Source: Citrus sinensis (taxonomy: Eukaryota > Streptophyta > Magnoliopsida > Sapindales > Rutaceae). Taken from it: a stretch of DNA of 64,000 nucleotides. The stretch is from assembly GCF_022201045.2 (NCBI RefSeq), contig NC_068564.1:30533001-30597000 (forward strand), given 5' to 3'. The position numbers and the translations under genes were made by a program. The number at the start of each line of letters is the position of its first letter. Position 1 is the stretch's first letter. Below are positions 1 through 12,947 of the stretch, piece by piece. A model generated the notes under the pieces. That model ran no database searches. It was not told the origin of the DNA and saw only the letters and a list, made by a program, of their open reading frames with translations.

Positions 1-3000
1 TCATTATTGAGCAGTTAATAATTTCTCACAATTTTTAAGTGTATTGGTTATTTTATTTTATTATTTAATTGATAAATACGAAGTTTTATATAAAATTTTG
101 GGATTGGAGATATTTTGAAAAAAAATTAGTCGTTTTAAAAGATCCTTCCAAAAGCTCAGTTAAGTTCTCACTGTCAGAGAATTTTTCGTCCGTAAACATG
201 AGCCGAATTGCGTGTAAACCAAGAGCGGGCATGATTTGTGTGACTCGTCGGCTATAACTTAGAAGTGTAGACGACTGTACTTAAAAGGATGGGCCTAGGC
301 CCACAATAGAAAGGCTTCCGAAAATCATTAGCACGAAAAGAAAAAACGTGGTGACAATTCGCCCCCTTAATTTATCTCATCATCCCCCATTTCTAAACGA
401 ACCCCGTAAAAAATTTTTAAAATAATCTCTCTTAATAAACAACTATTACAATCCCTAATTTACCCTTATCAAGTAACAGCGGAGGTGAAATGGCAGTTCC
501 AATTATGGAATCGACCAGAGACTGATAGAGCTTGGACTTTACAAGTAGCCCTTTTTTGTAGGCTACCACTGCTGACTGCTCGTTGCAGTTGTCAACCTGA
601 AGGATTGAAGCTCAAAATTGCTCAGTAGAATCCCTGTGACGCTCTTCTTCAAGTTGAAGAGGATGTCAAAAGAGTAGAGGTAGAGGTCTTTTGGTCACCC
701 ACAGGTTTGTTAATGAACCAATTGCATCCTTTAAGGAGCCAATGAGCGGGAAAACTAGATCATTGTAATACCATTTTTCCAACTAGCGATGAGGTGAGGA
801 CCAACACAGCAGGCTATTGTGAGCACATTATTCAGATTTGTGGTTTTATTAAATAGAGCGTGAGAGGGCTCAAAAATCGAATCTCAGTATCATAAATAGG
901 ACGTAGCTGAACTCAAAAGTGTCCTAGTTCTAGTTGTGATATTGGTGGCACCATAAGTGCTTAGTTTCTTTTTTCTTTTTTTTTTTTATAAAAAAATTTT
1001 ATGACCTTTGTAATTGAACGATAATTCTGCAAGAACTAAGGAATTGAGATTAATATAACAGCAACTGTAAAAATTAAAGTGAACTTTATTATTGGTTAAT
1101 CACTTAGACATGAGTGTGATTGTGTGAAGTATGAGAAGATATAACTAATCACACTAAATTAGAGATTAAAATACTTATAACGGGTTAATTAAGAAGTGGG
1201 GGCTGATGAGACAAATTGAGGGGTTCAAATATTATCACTTGAAAAAGAAAATTGCTTTTTATGATAATGACCATGGTGGGGGCCTAAGGGCAATGGGCTA
1301 TTATAACCAAAATTCTAAGAGTCGGAGATTTTTTTAGTTATTCCTTTTAAATTTCAAAAAATATCCTTTAAAAAATGAAACATTTTTATTTTTCAACTTA
1401 ATTTTTTATTGTTAAAATTCAAAGTAGTACTTTATTATTTTTCTATTGGTAAAATATAAAATAGTATTCTGTTATTTTGCTTTTCTTTTGCAATCTCATT
1501 GTCATCCTACACATAAATTAAAAAGTTTCATGGGTGATAAATTTTTTAATGTCAATCATTAACACAAATTACACATATTTTGAATAAAAATTTGAAAGTA
1601 CAAACATATTTAATTAGTAAGAGATAAAAAAAAAAGAACAATAAGAAGTGACAAGTTAAAAAAAAAAGAATCGATTATAAATGCAAGTAATTTGTATAGA
1701 AAAAAAAATCTAAATGTATTAAATTAAATTCATATTTATCCTTAAATGTAACATTATGCGAGGATAACAAAGCGGTGCCAATAACTTCAGTCAAAATATT
1801 AAATATTGTAATGCTCACAAGCACCCATCTGTCATGATTGTTAGCCTATATTATTTTATTATTGTCATCATCATTGTCATCTTTTTTTTTAAAGACTAAA
1901 AAATGCTGATATTTATCCTCTCATTTTATTTTGCTTCGACTAATTACTTTTATATTGTTATCCATTTTGTCTTTATGTAAAATTACTTAAAAAGATATGA
2001 AATTTTTAAGTACACCCCATTTGGGGGATAAAACTATGGGACCACGATTAGATGTTTCCCTCACATTAATTCGCATTCTTCTCATTATAAATCAAAGGCA
2101 AAGGAACAACAAGCAGGTAATCTTGATGGTTTGTTCCTATTAATTCTCACAAAATGACCCCCTAAGACATGAATTTACGAGCAATTAACTATCAGAAGAT
2201 AAAATGTGAGGAGAATTTATATGGGAGATTTTAAATAAGTTAACCCGATGATAGATTCCGTCAAAATTATCTCATCAGTTTCCTTGAAAAATTAGGGATT
2301 GAATCTGATCCTCTAACAATCACTTCTCAGCCTAGGGGAAAGAGGACTCTCGACTCTATAAAACCCATAGAAAATTGAAATACCATTAAGTTTTATTTTC
2401 CTTTTTCTCTCTCTAAGGTGACCTTTTCTTACAAGAATCTTTTCCTTGCTCTTTTCATTTAGGAAATCTCTCACTTTTTCTTATCCATCACTGACTAAAA
2501 TCTAAACATCATATTCATTTTTGTTGTAAACTCAATAAATTAACTTGAGCGCTGAAGGGTTAACGCTAAAAACAGAATTTCTGGCAGCCCTTGTTGTTTT
2601 ATGTGATCGCAAGTGGTCACAGAGGGATTACTAGTGGTCGCAGTATTATGTTCTAGGTGAAAGATATCAATGAAAATTGTCTACCACATATATAATTATA
2701 TATAAATTTATATGCTGGCATTGACATTTGGTCACTAGTCTATGCACCATTTTGGTATTAACACTTACATTTTATGACTTTTACTAGTATCTAATGGGAT
2801 GAGTGCAAAAATTTTACTCTCAGATTTAATGCCTACTAATGATCAGGATTACATTAATTTATTACAATAAATTTTTTAAATAAAAAATTAATTATTTTTT
2901 CTTTCCTCCTAAGTCCTAACCATCGCATCTCGTCTAACATTTTCTCTTCCTTTTCTTCACTCGCTAAATTGCAAAGTATGCCAATGTTTAAAGTTAACAA

Positions 3001-4116
3001 GCCTCAAAAATCTAATTTAAACTTTACTCTAATTAAATATCATAATAAATTATAAATATAAATTAGATTGGGAGATCCAATAGCTAGATTAAAAGAAATT
3101 CTTCATGATGATATTTTAATCATTTTTTCGAATATGTCATTCATGTTTTCAATAACAGAGGTAGAGAAACATACCGAGAGGACCTTTCAATTCCATTCTC
3201 AAGGTGAAAACTGTTAATGTTCCGTTTCGTTTCTTAATCCATTCCAATAATTTTCAAGCATTTCCTTTTTCTAAGGAAATTTTTAAAGTTTTATACGGTG
3301 GGGTGCATGAAAAAAGGATAAAAATTATAATGAGAGTTAAGTGGGAAATACATAACATAAATTGAGAGATAAAGATTGTCTTAAAATTTGTAGTGGAATT
3401 AAGAAAGGAGTGAGAGGTGATAAGATAAAATGGAGGGGCAAATTATCACCATTTACACCCAAAATGTCACCTTTAACTCCTCATTTTGTACAGATTACAA
3501 ATCCTTAAGAGATTTTCGTGGCTCTTTCTTATACAATACTGTCTTTAATGTTGGAAAATGCCAAATTGACCACCCTTTATAAATAGTAACAATAAGAGTG
3601 AGTGGGGTTGAGAGTTATTTCCTAAAATTCTCTTGCGGTTGTAGATGGTAAGGCTTGGAAACAAATCTCCCCTCAAATGGGTGGTGATGAGATTAAATTA
3701 CAATCACTGAGAACATAAAAACAAAAAAGAAAATTTTCGCTTTCCATCCTCCTGTTCCTCATTCGTTTACGATTTTACCCTATCCAAGTTAATTAGTCAT
3801 ACACCTTTCAACATGTCATCATCTTGAATATTAATCCAATTTCTCTTCTAATATTTTGTGACAATCTGATTCTTCAATTTCATTTCTCTTTGTAGTTCCA
3901 AAATCCAAATGAGTGTGAAATCGGAGGGTCCTCTTTCACTTGTAAATCTATTATTGTCCTAATTTAACCTTTTCCATTACAAGATCATCCTAAATCTTCA
4001 TCATACATAATGCAACACCAAATAAAGATAGAAATGAGACATAGATTTGGGCAAGGAAGGAGGCGCTAAGCAAAACCTTAATGCGCAAATCCACTGTTCT
4101 ACTTTATGAGAATCGG
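1..4116. other. Intergenic, AT-rich, no gene recognised
   Basis: There is no reading frame with recognisable protein similarity over these 4.1 kb. The stretch at about 475-950 is less AT-rich than its surroundings and lies inside the inverted-repeat element listed at 346-1245. The piece just below 4117 should hold the 3' UTR of the mechanosensitive channel gene. A sequence at about 3412-3455 resembles the terminus of the 346-1245 element, so a second degraded relative may lie here, but I could not find its partner end. Confidence 0.6.
346..1245. mobile_element. Degraded non-autonomous element with imperfect terminal inverted repeats (Mutator-like?)
   Basis: The sequence at about 355-397 (core CCCCCTTAATTTATCTCATC) is matched in reverse complement at about 1193-1231 (core GTCTCATCAGCCCCCAC read on the minus strand), roughly 30 of 39 positions by eye. 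Flanks on both sides carry an AAAAGAAAA-type 9-mer that could be a target duplication, but it is low in complexity and not tight against the ends. No transposase frame is visible. Class and exact ends are uncertain. Confidence 0.4.
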
Positions 4117-7100
4117 TCATTTGCCGGTCAAAGTTGCCGATTCTGTCCCAATATGGTGAAGATGAACTTGTTGGGGCAGTAGACTGTAGTTTATCTCTAG
4201 TTCTTCAAAAATTTTCTTTAATTCAGTGATCAATGCGCTTCTTCGATTGTTCTTCTCTCCGAATTCTTGGAAGTTCATCGTGTGATTACAATAGAGAGCT
4301 ATCTTTATCTTGTTCACATTCTCAATTTCTTTCACCACTACAGAATGGTTAGGATGCCAATGTAGGGAATTATTCTCCAGATACCTGACCAAACACATGC
4401 AAAATCTCAAAATTCAAGGAGAAAAAACAATTTTCAGTTTGCAAAGAACACTGAGGAATGGGGCTACAGTCAACTTACAGCTTTATTCTTTCTTTCAGCA
4501 TGCCAATTTTCTCAATTGGTGTCGCAAAAGCAATTGAGAATTCAACTGTATCACTCATATCCGGACTTCTATTATAATTGCTGATGGGCTTTGTAGCCAA
4601 AACTGAATTGGGATAGCTTATCTTTTCATTGCTAAGCTTCAGAAAAATCGTTGTCAATATGTTCATTTCTTCGACCAACAACTGCAAATCATCATATATT
4701 ATTAGTAGGAGTTGGTTGAACATTCATAACAAAAGAAATAAGAGAGTTTTGAAAATCTAACTGGAACGCCATCAACAACACAACGGTCCCCAACATCAAA
4801 TGGATGCATCACAAATACAAATATGATCGCTTCAAATATAGTCCTGCAGGTGGTGCCAAACACAAAAGCCGCGGCCACAAATTGTGAAGAGAGGAAGACA
4901 ATAACTTTTGTTGTTGCAATTCCCATTAAAAGGAGCCACACAATAATGGTCACAACTACAACAATTGCTGTCACTAGCTTGTCCAATTGCTTCACAGCAG
5001 TTTTTGTATCAGTTAAAGCATGTGCAAGTGCTTTTCGATCATTGTAAACCTTCACCTGCACATAAATTAAAAGATACATTTACAATACTAGATGTTACTA
5101 AAAGAAACTCAGCAAACGAAACAGAGATTAATATCAAAGCTGGCCATACAAGAATAGACTTGATAAACTTGAGAAGTCGGAGTTCTCTTTTCTTTGAGGG
5201 TTTTCAAATTTCAAGTCACAGCAGAGAAAGCAAGTAGTGTATTACTAAATTCTCTTTTTCATCCATGTCTTATCAGCGGTCAACTAGAGTACATGTTATC
5301 AAGAAATAAAGTGTATAATGTGACAGTTTCTTGGTTGCATAATTTTAACTCAATCTTAACACCGACAAGTGGGATTAGACAAGTGCTGTCATTTGGGTTC
5401 ATGGAGCTAAAATAACCACGAGAATTAACAAACAAGGATTGAATTTCACCAAGTACATAAGTGATCTTACCACCCAGTCTGTCAGAGCCTTCCTATCAAT
5501 TTGTCCTTTGTCCCATCCTTCAATGAGAGGAAACACAAGATCCACCTCCTCCTTAATCATAAATCTTAAGAGGTCTTCCTCCTCGATGTACCTAACGATT
5601 AAATTTTTAGGATACATATATGCATATATAAAAGGGGAAAAGAACACCAGAACAGTGAAAAAACCACAAAAATTGGGGGAAAAAATATCACTTGCTATCG
5701 TGCTGAGCGACATTCCTAAAAATGTAGAAGGCAGCAGCTCTTGCTTCCATCTCACTGGTGATTTCCTTATCGGCTTGTTCACCTCCGTCCTCTATGCTTT
5801 CGTCTAATGCATTGGAGATAGTCGACAGCCCTGAATTCATGACTGCATCAACCAACACCTTCATTGTCCACATTGAAACCTTCTCTTGCTTCATTTTATG
5901 CACCTTTCCCATATCAATAATCTTTGTTTTTTCTGATTCTTTACCCTTTTTCTTATTCTTGATACTCAGTTGACCAAAGCTTGGTGATCTGCCAACCCTC
6001 TCAGCCTCCTCAATGAGTGCAGGCCCTGAAAGGGTCTGAAGAACATACTGATGAAAGACAGATTCTTGAATTCTATCAAAGAACCTAGTGACATGGAAAT
6101 TTGAAGCCAAGATCTTTAGCAACAAAGTCTTCAACAGCCATAGAAACGCTCCAATCTGAACTGTAACAAGAGTCCAACTTATATAATCCAGGATCTTGGT
6201 TGCAAGCTTAGAACGTTTGACCCCATGATCAAACAACAAGACCCAAGTAATAAGCACCAGAGCCAGCCATATAAAAACCTTAACAATCTTCTTCAAACCA
6301 TGAACAAAATAAAGGACCTTCTTCCTTAGCAAGAAGTTCTTCTCGATCAAAAAAACAATGAAATGCATAACCCAATTAGTCACCAACATGCCAGAAAATA
6401 TCACTAACACAAGTAAACACCATTTCCAAACTTCCAGCCCCCAAATCACAGATTTCTCCAATTCATCCCAAGTCAAACTAGCAACTAAACACCCAACAGT
6501 GCACCCAAAAAAAATCCACTCAATCAACACGATAGGTTTCACCTTATTGCGCTTTTCTTTAATCAATTTAACTTTCTTGTAAATCTCCTCATCATCCTCT
6601 CCTGGTCCTCGAGGAGATGCCATCAACGGTGTTTTTGGTGTGATAGAGTTGGTCCTCGCACTCAAACCCGACTTGCTATTAGGTGATGCTCTACTAAACG
6701 AAGTCCTATAAGGTGAATTCACCCCAACTTGATCTCGGCGTGATAAATCAACATGCTCATCAAACGCATTATCATCAATGTAAGATGGTTCTCCAAATCT
6801 TGACTTGGGTTTCGAGTAAACTGACCTTGCAAGTGACCTTCTTCGAGCCAGGGTAGCGGCCTCATTTGTGGTAGGAATTTTTGGTGGCTTATTTGGGCTT
6901 GAAGCAAATCTAATTTCAGGCGAAGGGCTACTCGCTGGCACCGATTTCGCCGCAAAACCAGCAGTAACTGGTTCTGTTGTTGCTTCCGAAGAAGACCCTT
7001 TTGAGTTTCTGGCGTCTACATTATCTTTTGGCGATTCGTCGCTTGAGATTTTGATCACAACTTCACTTCCATTAACATTTTTCTTCTCCGACATGCTTAT

Positions 7101-7139
7101 CTCACCACCGTTAACAGCAGCTTTCTCCTCAGCATCCAT
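4117..7139 (-). CDS. MSL10: Mechanosensitive ion channel, MscS-like, MSL10 type (777 aa, 5 coding exons)
   Basis: Tension-gated, moderately anion-preferring channel of the plant plasma membrane; Arabidopsis MSL10 also has a cell-death signalling role in its N-terminus (family knowledge). Coding exons: 7139-5692, 5591-5471, 5055-4762, 4681-4479 and 4384-4117, all with GT-AG borders, summing to 2334 nt in frame. The start is the ATG at 7139; the TTG just upstream is not used. Residues 1-200 form a soluble, Ser/Pro-rich tail. Several hydrophobic helices follow, then the MscS pore region at about residues 571-620, containing FEAIIFVFVMHPFDVGDRC, and a beta-rich cytosolic domain with LATKPISNYNRSPDM. 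Length is close to Arabidopsis MSL10 (734 aa). A 5' UTR intron is likely: CTG/GTAAG at 7405 and CTATCAG/GG at 7150. MSL9 and other group II MSLs are the alternatives; the family call is secure. Confidence 0.93.
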
Positions 7140-7149
7140 CAATAAAACC

Positions 7150-7405
7150 CTGATAGCACATCAAAACACGACAAGAAGATTTGCTACGATTCAATATAGA
7201 TTGAGCAGAAACAAACTAGAAACTTAAACTTTATAACTGTTGCCATCAGGTAGCCTTTCAGCCCAAAGTCAAGGCTAGGTAATCGTTTTGTCTAAAAATA
7301 CGTTTAGCTTTTTGTAAAAGTAAAGTTAAATTCGCGCCAAATAAACAACAAAAAAAAAAGAACTTTTAAAAATCCTAACAGTGGAACATGAGTGAGTGTG
7401 CTTAC
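7150..7405 (-). other. Probable 5' UTR intron of the MSL10-like gene
   Basis: On the minus strand a consensus donor (TTCTG/GTAAGC, boundary at 7406/7405) is followed by an acceptor (GCTATCAG/GG, boundary at 7150/7149) ten bases before the MSL10-like start codon. Inferred from splice signals only; cDNA would settle it. Confidence 0.5.
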
Positions 7406-7409
7406 CAGA

Positions 7410-10400
7410 ATATACAAGAAGCTACTCGCCGGAAAGTTTTGCCATTCACAGAGAACCCACCAAGAAAAAGATAGTGAAAGAGAAAGTGACTAGATGCTTT
7501 GAGCAAATATGGATCCAGATAGAAAAAACCAACAGAGTAGCTCAATCCGATAGAGGTGTGCTTCTTCTTTTTTCTTTTTTTTCCTCTTCCTTTCTCCTTT
7601 TAATATTTTTATGAGACTAATGATAAAGATAGAAGCACATGTAAGGACAACAGTGGTTACTAATTTTTCAGGCGACAGGCAGAAGCAAGAAAACAAAAAA
7701 GAAAGGGAAGAAAAATAATATTTTTCTAATGAGTTGTTTTTCGTACTTTAGGTAAATGAACGATGCTGAGACGGTGTGGCCACTGACCAGAGACTGGAAA
7801 AATGCAAACTGAGGAGATTGCAAAGTCAAGCGAGCAGTGAAGAATGGTTATTTTAGCTTTTCTCAGAACCGAGGAAGTAAGAGAGCATGTAGATCACCTC
7901 TCAAGAGTCTCTGTTTATTCAAATTTGGGATTTTATCACTTGAGTGTTTGTTGTTCTTAGAAAATAAATCAAAGACCACATGTTCGAAAAATACATTACT
8001 TGAGTCCTTGTTATGTTTTCCTTTTGGTTCGATCAAGTTCTTGACTGAGTCTGACCAGTAAGAGAGAATTGGCATTTTAGGGGTATTTTATTTTATTTTT
8101 TTTAAAAAAAGCACTATATTATGTCCTATTTCACGTGAGCAACATGTGTCTAAGTAATTTTAAATAAGTGTTGAGTAATGATATGATAAAATAAACTTAG
8201 ATTAATTATTTCAATATGTTATTTCTCTTTATACTTACTAAAATAATTACTAAATTCTTATAAATGGTGCAAGGATTTCTAGTTACTAGACAAAGAATGT
8301 TTTGAATATTATTTAGTGGTATGGTTAATATTAAAAGAGAAAGAAGCAGAAGCCACACAATTATATTTATGCAAAAATATGGGATAAATGAATAAACAAA
8401 GAACTAGAAATACAAGTAATTAGATTTGTATATATATAAAAAGAGAACTAAATAAAATATACACTTTAATTTTTTTTAAAAAAGTGAACTAAGTAATTAG
8501 TACCATTTTTCTTACTTATGTTTATTACATCATTTTCTTGATAATGAAACTTGATTAAGGTTTATTAAGTGTAGCAATGTGGAATGTGCATTGGAGAAGG
8601 AATGAAGTAACAATTTTCAAAACTAACAATCTTTGAGCAATTTTATGCAAATAGTCAGGAGTCAACTGATAAATATCTACAATGTTGTTTATTATTAAAT
8701 TAAAAAAAAAAAAAAGGGGGAGACGGCGAACAAAACCAAAGCTGTAAATCAATATTTTATTAGACATACGTGATACGACCGAATTTTTTAATAAGCCGAG
8801 TGGGGGTTTGATGCGTCCTTGTCCTTGTATGGAAGTATCGTCGTTACACAGGAAAAAAATAAAAAAATAAAAAATAAAAATGGCGTGAGGATATCATTGT
8901 CAATTTACAATACGGTCCAGCTCTTCTGGTATGCGGATTCATACATTTCGCTCTCCAGCACTGCACCGTCGTGTGAGCTAAAATTTGATAAAAATATACT
9001 GCCAATAAAATATTATTATGTCAGGCTTTAATTTTTCAATCGTGATTTTTTCTGTCCCAAGAACGGACAAATTCAGACAGCTATTGATGTAGTTGCATGC
9101 CACCTGGACGGTGGACCGCTGTGGTAATCATTTCATTTCATATTTTCCGATTGGTTTGTTAATTTCTCTGTACCCACTATTGAGGACAATATTGAATTAT
9201 TTTGTGATATGAAATTTTCTTCATAATTTTCCGAAATAGTTCATAATTTCTGAGTGTTTTTACCTTCTACTTCAATTATAATTGTATAGTATTATTATAA
9301 TATAGTGTTAATATAATATAATATATCAATATTAAAATAATATAATATAGTATGCTAAACACACTCTAAAAATAATAATTTGAAGTAATGATTTAAAAAA
9401 ATAAAAAAATAAAAATTTAAGGTCGCCTTTTATATTGTATTTGTTCAATAGTCATATTAGTTCTTTAAGCGATAAGTATTTGTTTTGTTTTTCATATTTC
9501 TTGTAGAAATTTGATGCTTGTAAGACGTTGGCGTTTTAAATTTATTGCAGGGTTCAAGAATCTGGGAAAGGATTTGATTTTTTAATGGATAGAGATATAT
9601 TGAGAACAGAATACTACAAGAAAATGAGAAAGACCAAAGAAAATAGAAAAAATGAGTATGAAAATTTTTAGAATATATTAGAAGTATTATATCAATTATA
9701 CAATAAATAAATAATAAAATAATATTATGATAGGTGTATATTTAATTAAAAAATTATTATGTACAGCTTTTCACAAGTACATTTTTAAATATAGGGGCTT
9801 GTTATTATTTAATAGTTTCTAAGAAATAGAAATATTTGCTTGGTAGGTGCTGTACAGCTTTTCACAAGTACATTTTTTACTAAAAAAATCGTTGAATTTG
9901 AGTGATAGACAGTAGGTTCGAATAAGTGAAGTCTTTTACTATTACCCAAACCATTTAATAATAAAGAAAAAAGCACAAATATGTATGTCAACTCTAGTAT
10001 AAACAATTGGATTGTGATTTAATAAAAAGAGGTTGTATTTTTTTTAAGGTATGATCAGAAAAGACCAACGAGCGGCTTTTGGATCGTCGCAGAGACATAT
10101 TTATTTACTTGAAGATAAAATATAAAATATACATCTTCACAAATAAAATATAAAATATGCATCTTCACTAACGCGACATATCACATATGCCACAATATTA
10201 TCTAAAACTTGTTAAATTTGATTTTATAAAAAAATCATAGCAAAAACAAAGGAACTTACATCCAGTCCTAGGCTCATAGCCATCAAATTCTCCTAAATTA
10301 TAAAGAAGTCAAATACTAGAAAAATTAAATTTTAATATTATAATTTCACTAGAGTTTTTTTTTTATTTTTTTTGGGTCTTTCCAACACCATAGTTTCTCG

Positions 10401-11600
10401 TGAATAAATGGAATACATGAGCTTAATTATTAGATCAGGGGCCCTTAATTTCGGTTTTCTAAGATTCATTGTCTTATTCTCTCATCAAGAAGAATATGAA
10501 TACTAAGGGAAAGAGATGAGTCATAGTATCCTCAATATTTGTTAACCACCGCAGTATGTAGAGGGATTTTAGGAGTAGTAGACATTATCATAACTTCTCT
10601 TAAAATTGTTCTTTAGTTTTGCGAAATTTAAATAAAAATAAGAAGTTATAAATAATAAAGTAAGCTAATAATTATTATTGACTTTATTAAATGAATCATT
10701 TTGGACATGAAAAAATCACATAGATTTTAAAACATATCTTATAAAACTCTCCTATATTAAGTGGTTACTTATCCTATCAACTCACTTGCCACAAGATGAA
10801 TTGTATACCCATATCTGAGTACAAAAATTAAAAAGAACGGTTATATACTTAATCTATACATTTCTTTTATAAGTGTTGTAGAATGTGAACAAATTTTAAA
10901 CTCGAGACTTCTCTTACACCATTTTAAAAAAAATTTACCAGTTGAATTTCAATATGCTTAGCTTGGGTACCGGGTCCAAATTAAGCTCATTCGTCCCCAA
11001 CACCGAATTCTTGGTACAGATTAATAAATTATAAGTATAAAAAATTTCCATGAAGGCAACGGGATCGTAATATTTATATTTCGAGTTTCAAAATTTCTAG
11101 TACTACGCATCCAAGCAAGCACTAAATCTAAATGAATGCATGCGTGTTTTATATTTCAAAATAATAATAATTTTTGTCCGGCTCTGGCCCGCCCCTTTTG
11201 AATCCGCATTTCCATTAATATAACGACCTTTTGGAAGTAAAGTCTCTTTCAACATCTAATATGTTCGTCACGTGGGGATCAAATTTTTTTTTTTGTTTTT
11301 TTGTTTTATTTGGACTGTCAAGCACGTGGTGGCATGAAATATTATGATGACAATGTACAATGATAGTCCCAACTCCCAACGGGGCAGATGTACATATTCG
11401 CTTTTGTTTTGTAAAGGTGTGTGGCTGTCCACTCTATACCAATCACTTGCTCAATAGGTTGCTCAAATAGGTTTGTTCCATTAGAGACGAAGGAGAAATT
11501 TTAAAATACATTTAAAGTATTATGTCAATCATATAATAAATAAATAATATCTTAATATGTGTGTATTTATTTTAAAAAATCATCTTACAAGTAATAGCTA
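7410..11600. other. Intergenic, promoter side of MSL10-like gene, no gene recognised
   Basis: AT-rich sequence without a supported gene. Two copies of a 26-bp direct repeat beginning GTACAGCTTTTCACAAGTAC lie at about 9760 and 9851. A diverged repeat of about 95 bp (core CAATAAATAAATAAT) is shared between about 9660-9765 and 11503-11595, so a dispersed repeat family is present. The MSL10-like transcription start should lie within 7410-7700. Confidence 0.55.
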
Positions 11601-11614
11601 TATTAAATTTAATT

Positions 11615-12938
11615 GAGAAATTTACACCAATAGCCATAAAAATTTTAGCTTTTTCCATCTTAACCCCCCAAATAAATTTCTATCAACATTATTCATAAAA
11701 AAGCCTTTGAGACTAAAATACCCCTCTCTATCATCTCTCCCCCAACAATCTCTCTTTCTCCCATCTCTCCCAAACCGAAGAACCTCCAATCGTCAGCGGC
11801 TAGCGTGAAGCAACCCATCTTAAGGGAAAGAACTTGGCATAATCTGTTCAAACTGCAAATATGTTCCTCAACAGAGCCAAATATATACCCTATTTGCGCC
11901 CTCTCTTAGTCTTTTTCTTCTCTCTCACTCAAAATACACTGCCCCTGCCCATGCTCATGCCCGTTCCCATAATGCTTCCAATTAAACTCGTCCAGCTGCA
12001 CAAGTTGTGTAATATTTTATATAGGTGCACAATAATTTTATTTTTTATTTTATTGGGGTGAGAAATGGTATAACTTCAATTAACTTAAACATGTGGAATC
12101 GGCAGTTTCCATATTCATTTTACTTCCATGCGCTTGATGAATGAAGGTTGTGTTGAAAAAGAAGAAAATTTTGAATCTTTTGTTTTGTTTCTTTGCATGT
12201 AAAAGAAGCAATATTTTGACCCTCATTGAGTTAAAAGTATGAATAGTTGTAAAATGGCTCATTCCATCGGACGCCAAGACTTCTGTAATAACTTGAGGGT
12301 GTCATAAGATAGCATTAGACTTCAATTTCATTTGTTTCTTTTTGTCCTTTGGCAACCAATAGGAGATATATTGAATGACGAAGATCTGGGAATTGGGGCG
12401 TCAATAATTGGTTACTGGAGTAAGCAGATGTCTCTAGTCGCAGTTCATTGGCAGGCGGGAAGGCAGAGGAGGATGATAAGGTCATAAGGATGACTAGGAG
12501 ACTGCACTGAGAGAGGAAAAAAAGAAAATAAGGGCTGCCTGTTGCACGAAGGCTTGGTGCGACAGGCGCCTGTCGCTCGAAACTTCGTGCGACAGGCAGC
12601 TTGTCGCCAGATTCACCCCGACTCGCAGTTCACTTAAACTCTCGAGCAAGTTGAGAAAATAACTCATACCACTATGTGATGCCGATTAGTGTTGAATCCG
12701 GATAGATTATTATCGGATTTCACTTTTATCGTTGCCTTTTACCATCGCCGTTGGTTGATGATTCAAGAGTGGAAAACTGCATTTGGTTTAACGAAAGGGG
12801 AGAAAGGAAGTTGCTTTTGGTTTGTAAAGAAGGAAGGGTAATTTTGGGAGAGAAGAGTGTGTTTGGCTAATATTGATAGAAAAAAGTTGAGAGGGTTAAT
12901 TGTGAAAATAGCAAAAGTTTTATGATTATTTTTGTTTT
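11615..12938. mobile_element. Non-autonomous Mutator-like element, 1.32 kb
   Basis: Imperfect terminal inverted repeats of about 100 bp: the left end (about 11633-11740, AGCCATAAAAATTTTAGC then TTCTATCAACATTATTCATA) is mirrored by the right end (about 12930-12830, read on the minus strand as AATCATAAAACTTTTGC then TTCTATCAATATTAGCC). The element is bracketed by the 9-bp direct repeat AATTTAATT at 11606-11614 and 12939-12947, the size typical of Mutator superfamily insertions. No transposase frame was seen. The interior holds a GC-rich palindrome (12534-12600) and less AT-rich stretches that could be captured host sequence. Confidence 0.6.
12534..12600. repeat. GC-rich nested palindrome inside the Mutator-like element
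   Basis: An 18-bp outer stem (GCTGCCTGTTGCACGAAG against CTTCGTGCGACAGGCAGC, one mismatch) encloses a perfect 18-bp inner palindrome, GCGACAGGCGCCTGTCGC. The GC content contrasts strongly with the surroundings. It would fold into a stable cruciform or hairpin. Function unknown. Confidence 0.8.
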
Positions 12939-12947
12939 AATTTAATT

